Positions 17,039 through 25,700 of a DNA stretch of 64,000 nucleotides are shown one piece after another. How positions within the stretch are numbered: position 1 is the stretch's first letter; each line of letters starts with the position of its first letter. The DNA is from Prevotella sp. (GTDB lineage: Bacteria; Bacteroidota; Bacteroidia; Bacteroidales; Bacteroidaceae): NCBI GenBank assembly GCA_017554105.1, contig JAFZIY010000008.1:54638-118637 (forward strand), read 5' to 3'. The translations under genes and the position numbers were made by a program. The notes beneath the pieces were generated by a model that was given only the letters and a program-made list of their open reading frames with translations, was not told the DNA's origin and did not search any database.

Positions 17039-18331
17039 ATGGACGAGAGGATTGTGACGTTGAAGAGGGAAGTTCAGGATGTTCTTGAGAACAACATACT
17101 GAACTTCTGGCTCGACAACATGGTCGATAACGAGAATGGTGGCTTCTATGGTCAGATGACAGGAGAAGGTGTCCTGATGCCTGAGTCCGACAAAGGAGCC
17201 ATTCTCAACGCACGCATATTGTGGGCGTTCTCCGCAGCCTATCGGGTGTTGGAGAAACCTGAATATCTGGAGGCTGCCACCAGAGCGAAGAACTATATCA
17301 TCGAGCATTTCTTCGACCCTGAGAATGGTGGCGTGTATTGGAGTCTCGACTATCAGGGAAATCCCAAGGACACCAAGAAACAGTTCTATGCCATCAGTTT
17401 CATGGTGTATGGACTGTCGGAGTATTTCCGTGCCACTGGCGACCGTGAGGCTCTTGAATATGCCCTTAGTCTCTTTGAGTGCATCGAGGATTATTCGTAC
17501 GACAAGGAACATAACGGATATATAGAGGCTTGCACTCGTGAATGGGGTGAGATTGCCGATATGCGTCTTTCTGACCTTGATGCCAATTTCCCCAAGTCAC
17601 AGAACACGCATCTGCATATCATGGAGGCGTACACCAGTCTCTATCGTGCCATTAAGGAGTGTTGTGCAATAGACAACGGTACCAACGAGTTCGGATTGAA
17701 CAGTTTCGTGGGACAGGTTAACCAGGTGCACATGGCCGTTGACTTGGAAATCGTGATGCGTCTTGAGGGAGCGATACGTAACATGATTAACATCTTCACG
17801 GACAAGATATTGAATCCTGAGACCTATCACCTCGGACTCTTCTTTGATATGGACTGGACCCGTAAAGGTGGTGCTCTTGAGAGTTACGGGCACGATATAG
17901 AGTGCTCATGGCTTATGCATGAGGCGGCATTGGTATTGGGTGACGATACGGTTTTGAAGAAGGTTGAGCCCATAGTGCAACAACTGGCTAAGGCATCAGG
18001 AAAGGGCCTTAATGCTGACGGTGCCCTGGTGCATGAGGCTAACCTCGACACAGGTACTGTTGATACCGACCTTCATTGGTGGGTACAGGCGGAGAATGTA
18101 GTGGGATGGATAAATATCTATCAGTATTTCGGTGATGAGTCGGCATTGTGTAAAGCATACGATTGCTGGCAGTACATCAAGGACAACCTTATCGACCGTG
18201 AGGAAGGCGAGTGGTTCTGGAGCCGTGATTCCGGGCATAACATCAACCGCAAGGATGACAAGGCAGGCTTCTGGAAGTGCCCTTATCATAACAGTCGCAT
18301 GTGTCTTGAGATTATCGAAAGAGACCTGTAG
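17039..18331 (+). CDS. Cellobiose 2-epimerase
   Basis: A 430-residue (alpha/alpha)6-barrel enzyme of the N-acylglucosamine 2-epimerase family. It converts the reducing-end mannose of mannobiose to glucose so that GH130 can act. Family marks are NENGGFYGQ near the start, NTHLHIMEAYTSLYRA, HDIECSWLMHEAA and TDLHWWVQAEN, which carry the catalytic and binding histidines. The gene begins 1 base after the transporter stop, so translation is probably coupled. It is the last gene of the operon and is followed by a strong terminator. Confidence 0.92.
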   Translation: MDERIVTLKREVQDVLENNILNFWLDNMVDNENGGFYGQMTGEGVLMPESDKGAILNARILWAFSAAYRVLEKPEYLEAATRAKNYIIEHFFDPENGGVYWSLDYQGNPKDTKKQFYAISFMVYGLSEYFRATGDREALEYALSLFECIEDYSYDKEHNGYIEACTREWGEIADMRLSDLDANFPKSQNTHLHIMEAYTSLYRAIKECCAIDNGTNEFGLNSFVGQVNQVHMAVDLEIVMRLEGAIRNMINIFTDKILNPETYHLGLFFDMDWTRKGGALESYGHDIECSWLMHEAALVLGDDTVLKKVEPIVQQLAKASGKGLNADGALVHEANLDTGTVDTDLHWWVQAENVVGWINIYQYFGDESALCKAYDCWQYIKDNLIDREEGEWFWSRDSGHNINRKDDKAGFWKCPYHNSRMCLEIIERDL

Positions 18332-18355
18332 CCACCTCATTTCGTCTTAATCCAT

Positions 18356-18403
18356 AACGGGAGTACAAAAAAAAGAGATTTTGTTTTGTATTCCCGTTTT
18401 TTT
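18356..18403 (+). terminator. Terminator of the mannan operon
   Basis: AACGGGAGTACAAAA (18356-18370) pairs with TTTTGTATTCCCGTT (18384-18398) with one mismatch, then a T run. The 3' arm also holds the -33 box of the next promoter. Confidence 0.85.
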
Positions 18404-18415
18404 CGTATACCTTTG
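18385..18415 (+). promoter_or_regulatory. Promoter of the tsaC-clc pair
   Basis: TTTG (18385-18388), 19 bases, TACCTTTG (18408-18415). It is embedded in the 3' arm of the preceding terminator. Confidence 0.7.
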
Positions 18416-18457
18416 CCCTTTAGTTTAATCAATCGTTACGTATAATCATTAGTTATT

Positions 18458-19027
18458 GTGACACAGAAAGAAGATATTCAGAAGGCTGTCGAAGTAATGC
18501 GTAGTGGGGGAGTGATACTCTATCCGACCGACACGGTATGGGGGATAGGTTGTGATGCCACCAACGCCGAGGCCGTGGCAAAGGTGTTCAAGATAAAACA
18601 GCGCGATGACTCGAAGGCCATGATATGCCTGGTCGATAGCACAGTGCGTCTTGAGCGGTATGTCAGGAACGTTCCGGAGGTAGCATGGCAGGTATTGGAG
18701 TATGCCACTAAACCCACCACGGTAATACTTGACAATGCCGTGAACCTTGCGCAAAACCTTATTGCCGAAGACGGTAGCATTGCTATGCGCATTACCAGTG
18801 AGCCTTTCTCCAAGGAGTTGTGCTATCGGTTCCAGAAGCCGATAGTATCTACCAGCGTGAACATCAGCGGTATGCCACCGGCTCAGAACTTCACCGACAT
18901 AGCACCGGAACTTCTTGAGATGGCCGATTATGTATGTTTCTCACGTAGGAATGAGCATAAACCCCATGCTCCCTCGTGTATTATAAAGATAAAGGAAGAC
19001 GGAGAAATAACGTTTATCAGGAAGTGA
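18458..19027 (+). CDS. L-threonylcarbamoyladenylate synthase (TsaC/Sua5/YrdC family)
   Basis: A 189-residue protein that makes threonylcarbamoyl-AMP from threonine, bicarbonate and ATP for the t6A37 tRNA modification. Signatures are GGVILYPTDTVWGIGCDA, the KRQ-like KIKQRDDSKAM and STSVNISG. It is the short YrdC-only form and lacks the Sua5 C-terminal domain. The start is GTG at 18458; no ATG lies near enough to keep the YPTDT motif in place. The stop is 1 base before the chloride-channel start, so the two are co-transcribed. Confidence 0.88.
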   Translation: MTQKEDIQKAVEVMRSGGVILYPTDTVWGIGCDATNAEAVAKVFKIKQRDDSKAMICLVDSTVRLERYVRNVPEVAWQVLEYATKPTTVILDNAVNLAQNLIAEDGSIAMRITSEPFSKELCYRFQKPIVSTSVNISGMPPAQNFTDIAPELLEMADYVCFSRRNEHKPHAPSCIIKIKEDGEITFIRK

Positions 19028-19028
19028 T

Positions 19029-20807
19029 ATGCCAGCATTGAAGAACATCGTGGAATGGCGAGAGAAGCACATCAGCGACCGACAACTCACGCTACTGCTT
19101 AGTTTCGTAGTGGGAGTGCTTGCCGCCGTTGCCGGCTATGTACTTCACTGGATTATAGGTGAGATACAGTTGCTTCTTACTGCCGGCTTCGACATCACTT
19201 CGTTCAACTGGCTCTATCTCGTGCTTCCCGTTGTGGGTATCTGGCTGACATCGCTCTTTGTACGTTATATCGTCCGTGATGACATCGGGCACGGCATCAC
19301 GAGGATTCTTTATGCTATCAGTCGTAAGCGAAGCAGGATAAAGGGACATAACTGCTGGAGCTCGGTGGTGGCCTCTGCCATTACTATCGGTTTCGGTGGT
19401 AGTGTGGGAGCAGAGGCTCCTATAGTGCTCACCGGCTCGGCCATAGGAAGTAATCTCGGCAAGCTGTTCCACATGGATAACAAGACCATGATGCTTCTTG
19501 TGGGATGTGGTGCTTCTGCCGCTATTGCCGGCGTGTTCAAGGCTCCTATCGCTGGACTCGTCTTCACTCTCGAGGTGCTTATGGTAGACCTTACAATGGC
19601 CTCGTTGCTGCCCATCCTCATTTCGAGTGTAACCGCCACATGCTTCACGTACATCTTCGTCGGCTCTGCATCGCTTTTCTCATTCCATCTCGATCACGGG
19701 TGGATGCTCGAAAGAGTACCGGCAACCATACTTCTTGGTGTATGTTGCGGACTTTTCAGCCTGTGGTTCATACGTGCCTCAAGTACCGTTGAGTGGGTTT
19801 TCGAGCGCATGGGTAACAACCATTGGGCCAAGTTGGCGCTTGGCGGTGCCGTACTGTCATTGCTCATCTTCTTCTTCCCGTCACTCTTCGGCGAGGGATA
19901 CTCCAGTATCGACATTTTGTTGAATGGTAAGACAGAAGCCGACTGGCAGACCATCATGAACAACTCAGTCTTTTATGGCCACGGCAACTTACTTATAATA
20001 TATGTCGGCCTTGTGGTGTTCACCAAGGTGTTTGCCACTACTGCCACAAATGGCGGTGGTGGTTGTGGTGGTACGTTCGCTCCATCGCTCTTTGTAGGTG
20101 CATTCGGTGGTTTCTTCTTCTCGCGTTTGTGGAACTCATACCAGATAGGTGTCTATGTACCTGAGAAGAATTTCGCCTTGCTTGGTATGGCTGGTGTGAT
20201 GACCGGAGTGATGCATGCACCACTTACCGGTATCTTCCTCATTGCTGAACTCACGGGTGGATACCAACTCTTCGTGCCGCTTATTATTGTATGTATCTGC
20301 TCTTATCTCACCATCATCATTTTCGAGCCGCATAGCATCTATGGCATGCGTCTTGCACGTCAGGGACAACTCATCACACATCATACTGACCATGCTGTGC
20401 TTACTCTGATGAGCCTGGACTCTGTCATCGAACAGGACGTCACTACCGTATCGCCGGATATGGAGTTGGGCAAGTTGATTCACTTTATCAGTCGCAGCCG
20501 TATAAGCATCATTCCCGTTGTTGACGATGCCGGAGGTCTGCTGGGCGAGATAGACGTTTCCAAACTTCGACACATAGTCTTCCGTACCGAGTTATACACT
20601 CATTTCCGCGTGTCACAGTTGATGACCCAGCCACCGGCAGTGCTTGGTGACAACGACACCATGGAGGAGGTGATGCACAAGTTCGACTCCACCGATGCAT
20701 CCATGCTGCCTGTGATAAACTCCGTGGGACATCTGAAGGGCTATGTGGCACGTGCCCATCTCTATAACCAATACCGTCAGATGGTTGCAGACTTGTCGGC
20801 AGAGTAA
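19029..20807 (+). CDS. ClC-family chloride channel/antiporter with CBS domains
   Basis: A 592-residue membrane protein: a ClC core of about 430 residues followed by two CBS domains (about 445-590) that probably sense nucleotides. The selectivity-filter region reads GGSVGAEAPIVLTGSAIGS where the classical motif is GREGP, and the later filter segment is GGGGCGGTFAPSLFVGA. It would move chloride or a similar anion, possibly against protons. The start at 19029 follows the tsaC stop at once. The pairing with tsaC has no clear functional reason. Confidence 0.88.
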   Translation: MPALKNIVEWREKHISDRQLTLLLSFVVGVLAAVAGYVLHWIIGEIQLLLTAGFDITSFNWLYLVLPVVGIWLTSLFVRYIVRDDIGHGITRILYAISRKRSRIKGHNCWSSVVASAITIGFGGSVGAEAPIVLTGSAIGSNLGKLFHMDNKTMMLLVGCGASAAIAGVFKAPIAGLVFTLEVLMVDLTMASLLPILISSVTATCFTYIFVGSASLFSFHLDHGWMLERVPATILLGVCCGLFSLWFIRASSTVEWVFERMGNNHWAKLALGGAVLSLLIFFFPSLFGEGYSSIDILLNGKTEADWQTIMNNSVFYGHGNLLIIYVGLVVFTKVFATTATNGGGGCGGTFAPSLFVGAFGGFFFSRLWNSYQIGVYVPEKNFALLGMAGVMTGVMHAPLTGIFLIAELTGGYQLFVPLIIVCICSYLTIIIFEPHSIYGMRLARQGQLITHHTDHAVLTLMSLDSVIEQDVTTVSPDMELGKLIHFISRSRISIIPVVDDAGGLLGEIDVSKLRHIVFRTELYTHFRVSQLMTQPPAVLGDNDTMEEVMHKFDSTDASMLPVINSVGHLKGYVARAHLYNQYRQMVADLSAE

Positions 20808-20832
20808 CCGCAAACAATATATATTATGGAAA

Positions 20833-20864
20833 TTTGGTAGTTTCATTTTTTTTTCATACCTTTG
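20833..20864 (+). promoter_or_regulatory. Promoter of the GHL10 gene
   Basis: TTTG (20833-20836), 20 bases, TACCTTTG (20857-20864). A TTG at 20862 in frame with the gene lies inside the -7 box and so cannot be the start. Confidence 0.75.
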
Positions 20865-20885
20865 AAAACAAATAATGACATAATT

Positions 20886-22373
20886 ATGAAAACTGCTAAA
20901 TATCAAACAGTTATATTATTTATGCTTATTCTTGAAGGCCTGATGTGTACGGTCGTGGCACAGAATAAGCGAGAGTTCAGGGGAGCATGGATTCAGTGCG
21001 TCAACGGACAGTTCCTCGGCATGTCAACAGAAAAGATGCAGTCAACCCTGATATATCAACTCGACGAGTTGCAGAAGGATGGTGTGAATGCCATAATATT
21101 TCAGGTAAGGCCAGAGTGTGATGCCTTGTATAGAAGCAGCATGGAACCCTGGAGCCGATTCCTTACGGGCAAGCAGGGAGTGGCACCATCACCATATTGG
21201 GACCCTTTGAAGTGGATGGTTGAACAGTGCCATAAGCGCGGAATGGAAATACATGCATGGATAAATCCATATCGTGCAAAGACAAAGACAACGAAGGAAC
21301 TCGCTAACAACCATGTGGCAATACAACATCCGGAATGGGTGTTCTCCTACGATGGTCAGTTCATATTGAATCCAGCCATTCCCGAGTGTCGCGACTATAT
21401 CTGCAAGGTAGTGGAAGACATAGTGAGAGGCTATGACATCGACGGACTTCACATTGACGACTACTTCTATCCATATCCCGTAGCAGGACAGAAGATAGAC
21501 GATGAAAAACAATATCGTGCCAATAATAACGGCATAGGCAATATCGGTGACTGGCGTAGACACAACGTCAACGTCTTTATACAACAACTGCACAAAACCA
21601 TAAGCGAAGCAAAGCCATGGGTGAAATTCGGAGTTTCTCCATTCGGAATCTACCGCAACAAGAAGAACTCACCAATAGGTAGTGAAACTAACGGATTGCA
21701 GAACTATGACGACCTTTATGCCGACGTACTTATGTGGGTGAACAATGGATGGATAGACTATCTCGTGCCACAACTGTATTGGGAGATAGGACACAAGGCG
21801 GCCGACTACGAAACGCTGATAAAGTGGTGGAACACTCATTCCTCAAAGCGACCACTATATATTGGAGAGGACATTGAGAGAACAACAAAGATTGCCGACC
21901 TGAAGAACCCCAGCCAGAACCAGATGCCGGCAAAATATAAGTTGCACAAAGAGATGCGTAACGTCCAAGGTACCGTGCTATGGTATGCCAAGGCTGCTGT
22001 GGACAACATCGGAAACTATGGAGTCATGCTTCGAAACGTCTATTGGAAATACCCGGCACTTCAGCCTGCCATGCCATTCATCGATGACAAAGCTCCCAAG
22101 AAGGTAAGGAAGATGAAGGTAATCAATACAGATGACGGAAAGGTGCTCTTCTGGACGGCACCAAAGGGTAAGGGATGGAAAGACGAGGCAGTGAAATATG
22201 TCGTATATCGATTTGCTGAAGGAGAGCCTATCGATCTCGACAACCCAGCGAATATCGTAGCGGTCACTGGCTATACCTTCTATAACATTAGCAAGCAAGG
22301 CAAGGCCACCTACGTGGTCACTGCCCTCGACCGTATGAGCAACGAGAGTAAAGGTAAAAACAAGAAGATATGA
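20886..22373 (+). CDS. Glycosyl hydrolase-like 10 (GHL10/DUF187) secreted protein
   Basis: A protein of about 495 residues with an N-terminal signal peptide (MKTAKYQTVILFMLILEGLMCTVVAQ) and the GHL10 barrel: EFRGAWIQCVNGQF, IIFQVRPECDALY, GLHIDDYFYPYP and FGVSPFGIYRN. This family is related to GH10 and GH13 barrels and is thought to act on cell-wall or envelope glycans, but its substrate is not known. The C-terminus (about 400-495) looks like a fibronectin III-type beta domain. It overlaps the next gene by 4 bases (ATGA). Confidence 0.8.
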   Translation: MKTAKYQTVILFMLILEGLMCTVVAQNKREFRGAWIQCVNGQFLGMSTEKMQSTLIYQLDELQKDGVNAIIFQVRPECDALYRSSMEPWSRFLTGKQGVAPSPYWDPLKWMVEQCHKRGMEIHAWINPYRAKTKTTKELANNHVAIQHPEWVFSYDGQFILNPAIPECRDYICKVVEDIVRGYDIDGLHIDDYFYPYPVAGQKIDDEKQYRANNNGIGNIGDWRRHNVNVFIQQLHKTISEAKPWVKFGVSPFGIYRNKKNSPIGSETNGLQNYDDLYADVLMWVNNGWIDYLVPQLYWEIGHKAADYETLIKWWNTHSSKRPLYIGEDIERTTKIADLKNPSQNQMPAKYKLHKEMRNVQGTVLWYAKAAVDNIGNYGVMLRNVYWKYPALQPAMPFIDDKAPKKVRKMKVINTDDGKVLFWTAPKGKGWKDEAVKYVVYRFAEGEPIDLDNPANIVAVTGYTFYNISKQGKATYVVTALDRMSNESKGKNKKI

Positions 22374-22810
22374 TAATCAACGAGCAAACAACACTTAAGA
22401 TTGAACGCTTTCTCGGAAAGGTATTCCAGAAATTCCCCGCTGACGACGAGTCGGGCGTCATGACCGATATCCATATCAAGGCGATACAGGACAGTGGCGA
22501 ACTGCTCGCATTCGATGATGACGAGAAAGAGATAACGCGATGTGTCGTTGACCAATGGATAGAGAATAAGGACGACGACTTCTATCCACAGGTGGCACAT
22601 GTGTTGCGCGATGCCATTATCTCTGCTAAGGACAAAGCCGAAAATCTTGGAATAATGAAGCCTTATAGCTTTGTTCTTGAAAACGATGACAATGAGCATG
22701 TCTCAGAACTCCATGTTGTTGACGATGATACCGTCATCATTGGCGGAGACCTGATGCAAGGACTCGACAAGGAACTCGACGACTTGCTCGAGCATCTCTT
22801 CGATGAGTGA
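22370..22810 (+). CDS. Conserved hypothetical acidic protein
   Basis: A 146-residue, strongly acidic cytosolic protein with no signal peptide and no recognised domain. Its start codon overlaps the GHL10 stop (ATGA), so translation is coupled. The C-terminus is rich in Asp, Glu and Leu (GLDKELDDLLEHLFDE). No function is proposed. Confidence 0.6.
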   Translation: MIINEQTTLKIERFLGKVFQKFPADDESGVMTDIHIKAIQDSGELLAFDDDEKEITRCVVDQWIENKDDDFYPQVAHVLRDAIISAKDKAENLGIMKPYSFVLENDDNEHVSELHVVDDDTVIIGGDLMQGLDKELDDLLEHLFDE

Positions 22811-22821
22811 GGCGTTTTGTT

Positions 22822-22833
22822 GTAAACGTTTAC
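22822..22833. promoter_or_regulatory. Palindrome GTAAACGTTTAC upstream of the rnf promoter
   Basis: A perfect 12-base palindrome 43 bases before the -33 box of the rseC-rnf operon. It has the shape of a dimeric repressor site. The regulator is unknown. Confidence 0.3.
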
Positions 22834-22876
22834 GGATAAGATTTGTTAACATTGGCAACATAAATGCAGGTTTTTG

Positions 22877-22907
22877 TTTGCCGATTGGGAAATAAGTTTT
22901 ATCTTTG
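22877..22907 (+). promoter_or_regulatory. Promoter of the rseC-rnf operon
   Basis: TTTG (22877-22880), 19 bases, TATCTTTG (22900-22907). The start codon follows after a leader of about 34 bases. Confidence 0.75.
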
Positions 22908-22946
22908 CATTTGCAAACTCGGGGTTGCAAAAGAAAGAGACTAACA

Positions 22947-23366
22947 ATGGGCAACAGAATAAAGCATAGCGGAATAGTGGACAAGATTGAGGATGACTGT
23001 GTCAAGGTGCGCATCGTGCAGTCAGCAGCATGTTCATCGTGCAATGCAGCCCGGTTATGCAACGCTGCCGAGAAGAAAGAGAAAATCGTTAATGTTTATA
23101 ATGTTGTGCCCGAGGATTTCAGCGTAGGTGAAAAGGTTACGGTGGTTGCGTCCTCACAAGTGGGAATGAATGCCGTACTTCTCGCATTCGGAGTTCCTTT
23201 CCTGATTCTTGTGGGAGTGGCATTTTTGACAAGTCGAATTACAGACGAGGAACCAATAGTGGCACTGGTGTCAATCTGCTCGCTCATTCCATATTACGTT
23301 GCTCTTTATTTCAACCGTCACCGGATGCAAGAGAAATTCACCTTTACTTTAGAGAAGACTAAATAA
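22947..23366 (+). CDS. RseC/MucC-like (SoxR-reducing system) protein
   Basis: A 139-residue membrane protein with a cysteine-rich N-terminal domain (QSAACSSCNAARLCN) and two C-terminal membrane helices. This matches RseC, which accompanies Rnf complexes in many bacteria and is linked to reduction of a redox sensor. The start at 22947 (MGNRIKHSG) is chosen because the upstream in-frame Met at 22905 is inside the -7 box. It is the first gene of the rnf operon, 37 bases before rnfB. Confidence 0.82.
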   Translation: MGNRIKHSGIVDKIEDDCVKVRIVQSAACSSCNAARLCNAAEKKEKIVNVYNVVPEDFSVGEKVTVVASSQVGMNAVLLAFGVPFLILVGVAFLTSRITDEEPIVALVSICSLIPYYVALYFNRHRMQEKFTFTLEKTK

Positions 23367-23403
23367 GAGACAGTTAATTACTAAAACAAATACAATAGAA
23401 CTT

Positions 23404-24318
23404 ATGAATTTTATTCTATCTGCAGTAATCGTACTTGGGGCAATAGCATTGGTATCTGCCGTGATACTTTATGTATGCTCCAAGAAGTTTGCTGTCAAGG
23501 AAGACCCAAGGTTGGGACAGGTGATTGAAGTACTTCCTGGTGCCAATTGCGGTGGTTGTGGTTTTGCCGGGTGTTCGGGACTCGCCGGAGCTCTTGTTAA
23601 GGCTGCTGATGCTGGTTCGCTTGAAGGACTCACATGCCCAGTGGGAGGTTCCGAGGTGATGGGCAAGGTTGCCGATCTTCTTGGTTTGGCCATTGCTAAC
23701 ACCGAGGCCAAGGTTGCTGTGGTGAGATGTAACGGTACTTGTGAGCTTCGCCAGCGCATTGCTTCCTATGACGGTTTGCGTACTTGTACCGCAATGAATG
23801 CAACAGGTGCCGGTGAGACAGGATGCGGCTATGGATGCCTTGGATGTGGTGACTGTGTCGAGGCTTGTCAGTTTGATGCCATCCACATTAACGAGGAGAC
23901 AGGATTGCCAGTTGTTGACGAGGACAAGTGTACTGCTTGTGGTGCATGTTCCAAGGCTTGTCCGCGTCATATTATCGAACTAAGAAAGAAGGGCATAAAG
24001 AGTCGTCGTGTCTATGTAAGTTGTGTAAACAAAGATAAGGGCGCCGCTGCAATGAAGGCATGCAAGGCTGCATGTATAGGATGTGGCAAGTGTGTCAAGG
24101 AGTGTAAGTTCGAGGCCATCACGGTTGTGAACAATGTTAGCTACATAGATGCTGACAAGTGCCGTCTGTGTAAGAAGTGCGTAGAGGCATGTCCTACACA
24201 TGCTATCGTGGCTGTCAACTTCCCAGCACCGAAACCGAAGCCAGTGACACAGGAAACCATAGAAGATACTCCGCGTGAGAAAAAAAACATAGAAGAGAGA
24301 AAGGAGGATAAGGCATGA
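23404..24318 (+). CDS. rnfB: Rnf complex subunit B, multi-cluster ferredoxin
   Basis: A 304-residue subunit that takes electrons from reduced ferredoxin and feeds the membrane-bound Rnf complex, which links ferredoxin:NAD+ exchange to Na+ or H+ pumping. An N-terminal helix anchors it. The 4Fe-4S site GANCGGCGFAGC-LTCP is followed by four CxxCxxC-type ferredoxin motifs (GCLGCGDCVEAC, CTACGACSKAC, CIGCGKCVKEC, CRLCKKCVEAC). The C-terminal tail is charged and lacks motifs. It overlaps rnfC by 4 bases (ATGA). Confidence 0.95.
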   Translation: MNFILSAVIVLGAIALVSAVILYVCSKKFAVKEDPRLGQVIEVLPGANCGGCGFAGCSGLAGALVKAADAGSLEGLTCPVGGSEVMGKVADLLGLAIANTEAKVAVVRCNGTCELRQRIASYDGLRTCTAMNATGAGETGCGYGCLGCGDCVEACQFDAIHINEETGLPVVDEDKCTACGACSKACPRHIIELRKKGIKSRRVYVSCVNKDKGAAAMKACKAACIGCGKCVKECKFEAITVVNNVSYIDADKCRLCKKCVEACPTHAIVAVNFPAPKPKPVTQETIEDTPREKKNIEERKEDKA

Positions 24319-25664
24319 AACTAAGAACATTCAGAATAGGTGGTGTTCATCCGCAGGAAAACAAGATAACGGCTGAAATACCTACAAAGGTGGCTGAATT
24401 ACCAAAACAGGCAGTTTTCCCACTTTCACAACATATTGGCGCACCTGCCAAACCCGTCGTTCAGAAGGGTGATGCCGTTAAGGTTGGAACGCTCATCGCA
24501 GAGGCCGGTGGATTTGTTTCCGCACCTATCTTCTCTTCTGTCTCTGGAACAGTGCTCAAGATAGATGATATTGTTGATGCAACAGGCTATAGGAAACCGT
24601 CAATTATCATAAAGGTAGAAGGTGACGAGTGGGTGGAAAGTATTGACCGCACTGACAAGTTGGAGACTATTGAGGCACATCCCGAACTTACTCCTGAAGA
24701 GATAGTCAAACGTGTGAAGGATGCAGGCGTGACTGGTATGGGTGGTGCAGGATTCCCAACATTCATAAAACTGACACCTCCTCCAACGGCTAAGGCAGAG
24801 TGTGTTATCATCAATGGAGTGGAGTGTGAGCCATACATTACTTCCGACTATAGGCTGATGCTTGAGCATCCAGACGAGATCATCATTGGCCTCCAGCTTC
24901 TTATGAAAGCCGTGAAGGTTGACAAGGGATATATAGGAATTGAGGACAACAAACCAAAAGCAATCAAATTGTTTGAGGAGAAAACCGCAAACATCGACTC
25001 TATAGAAATCGTGCCGTTGGCAAAGAAGTATCCTCAAGGTGGCGAGAAGCAACTCGTAGATGCTGTTATACAACGACAAGTGCCTGCACCTCCTGCTATT
25101 CCTGTGAACGTAGGTGCTGTGGTGCAGAATGTCGGAACTGCTTTCGCTGTATATCAGGCAGTGATGAAGAATAAGCCTCTTTTCGAACGATACACTACCG
25201 TTACTGGTAAGCAGGTGAAGAATCCTGGAAACTTCCTCGTTCGTATGGGTACTCCTATGAGTCAACTCATTGATGCGTGTGGAGGATTGCCGGAAGGTGA
25301 CAACAAGATTCTGGCTGGTGGACCGATGATGGGTAAGGCTCTTACTACTACTGAGGTTCCTATTTGCAAGGGAACCAACTCGGTGACAATCCTCACTGAC
25401 AAAGATGCTCATCGCAAAGAACCCCAGCCTTGTATCAGGTGTGCAAAGTGTGTCAATGCATGCCCTATGGGACTCGAACCATATTTGCTTGCTACCTGCT
25501 CGGCTATGAAGAACTGGGAGAAAGCAGAGGCTGAGGACATCGTTTCGTGCATAGAGTGTGGCTCATGTCAATTCACATGTCCTGCCCATCGTCCTTTACT
25601 CGACAACATTCGTTTAGGAAAGTCTACAGTAATGGGTATCATCAGGGCACGCAATGCTAAATAA
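24315..25664 (+). CDS. rnfC: Rnf complex subunit C
   Basis: A 449-residue soluble subunit that binds NADH and FMN, with two 4Fe-4S clusters. The N-terminal barrel-like region is followed by a NADH-binding GMGGAGFPTFIKL motif, an SLBB domain and two cluster motifs, CIRCAKCVNACPMGL and CIECGSCQFTCP. It lacks the long Ala/Lys-rich C-terminal repeats of gammaproteobacterial RnfC. Its start overlaps the rnfB stop. Confidence 0.95.
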   Translation: MKLRTFRIGGVHPQENKITAEIPTKVAELPKQAVFPLSQHIGAPAKPVVQKGDAVKVGTLIAEAGGFVSAPIFSSVSGTVLKIDDIVDATGYRKPSIIIKVEGDEWVESIDRTDKLETIEAHPELTPEEIVKRVKDAGVTGMGGAGFPTFIKLTPPPTAKAECVIINGVECEPYITSDYRLMLEHPDEIIIGLQLLMKAVKVDKGYIGIEDNKPKAIKLFEEKTANIDSIEIVPLAKKYPQGGEKQLVDAVIQRQVPAPPAIPVNVGAVVQNVGTAFAVYQAVMKNKPLFERYTTVTGKQVKNPGNFLVRMGTPMSQLIDACGGLPEGDNKILAGGPMMGKALTTTEVPICKGTNSVTILTDKDAHRKEPQPCIRCAKCVNACPMGLEPYLLATCSAMKNWEKAEAEDIVSCIECGSCQFTCPAHRPLLDNIRLGKSTVMGIIRARNAK

Positions 25665-25700
25665 CAATCGTACAACTGAAAATAAATAAGAAACAATACA

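Noticed and set aside
20862-20885. Upstream TTG start of the GHL10 gene
   Set aside because: It lies inside the -7 promoter box; the signal peptide begins at 20886.
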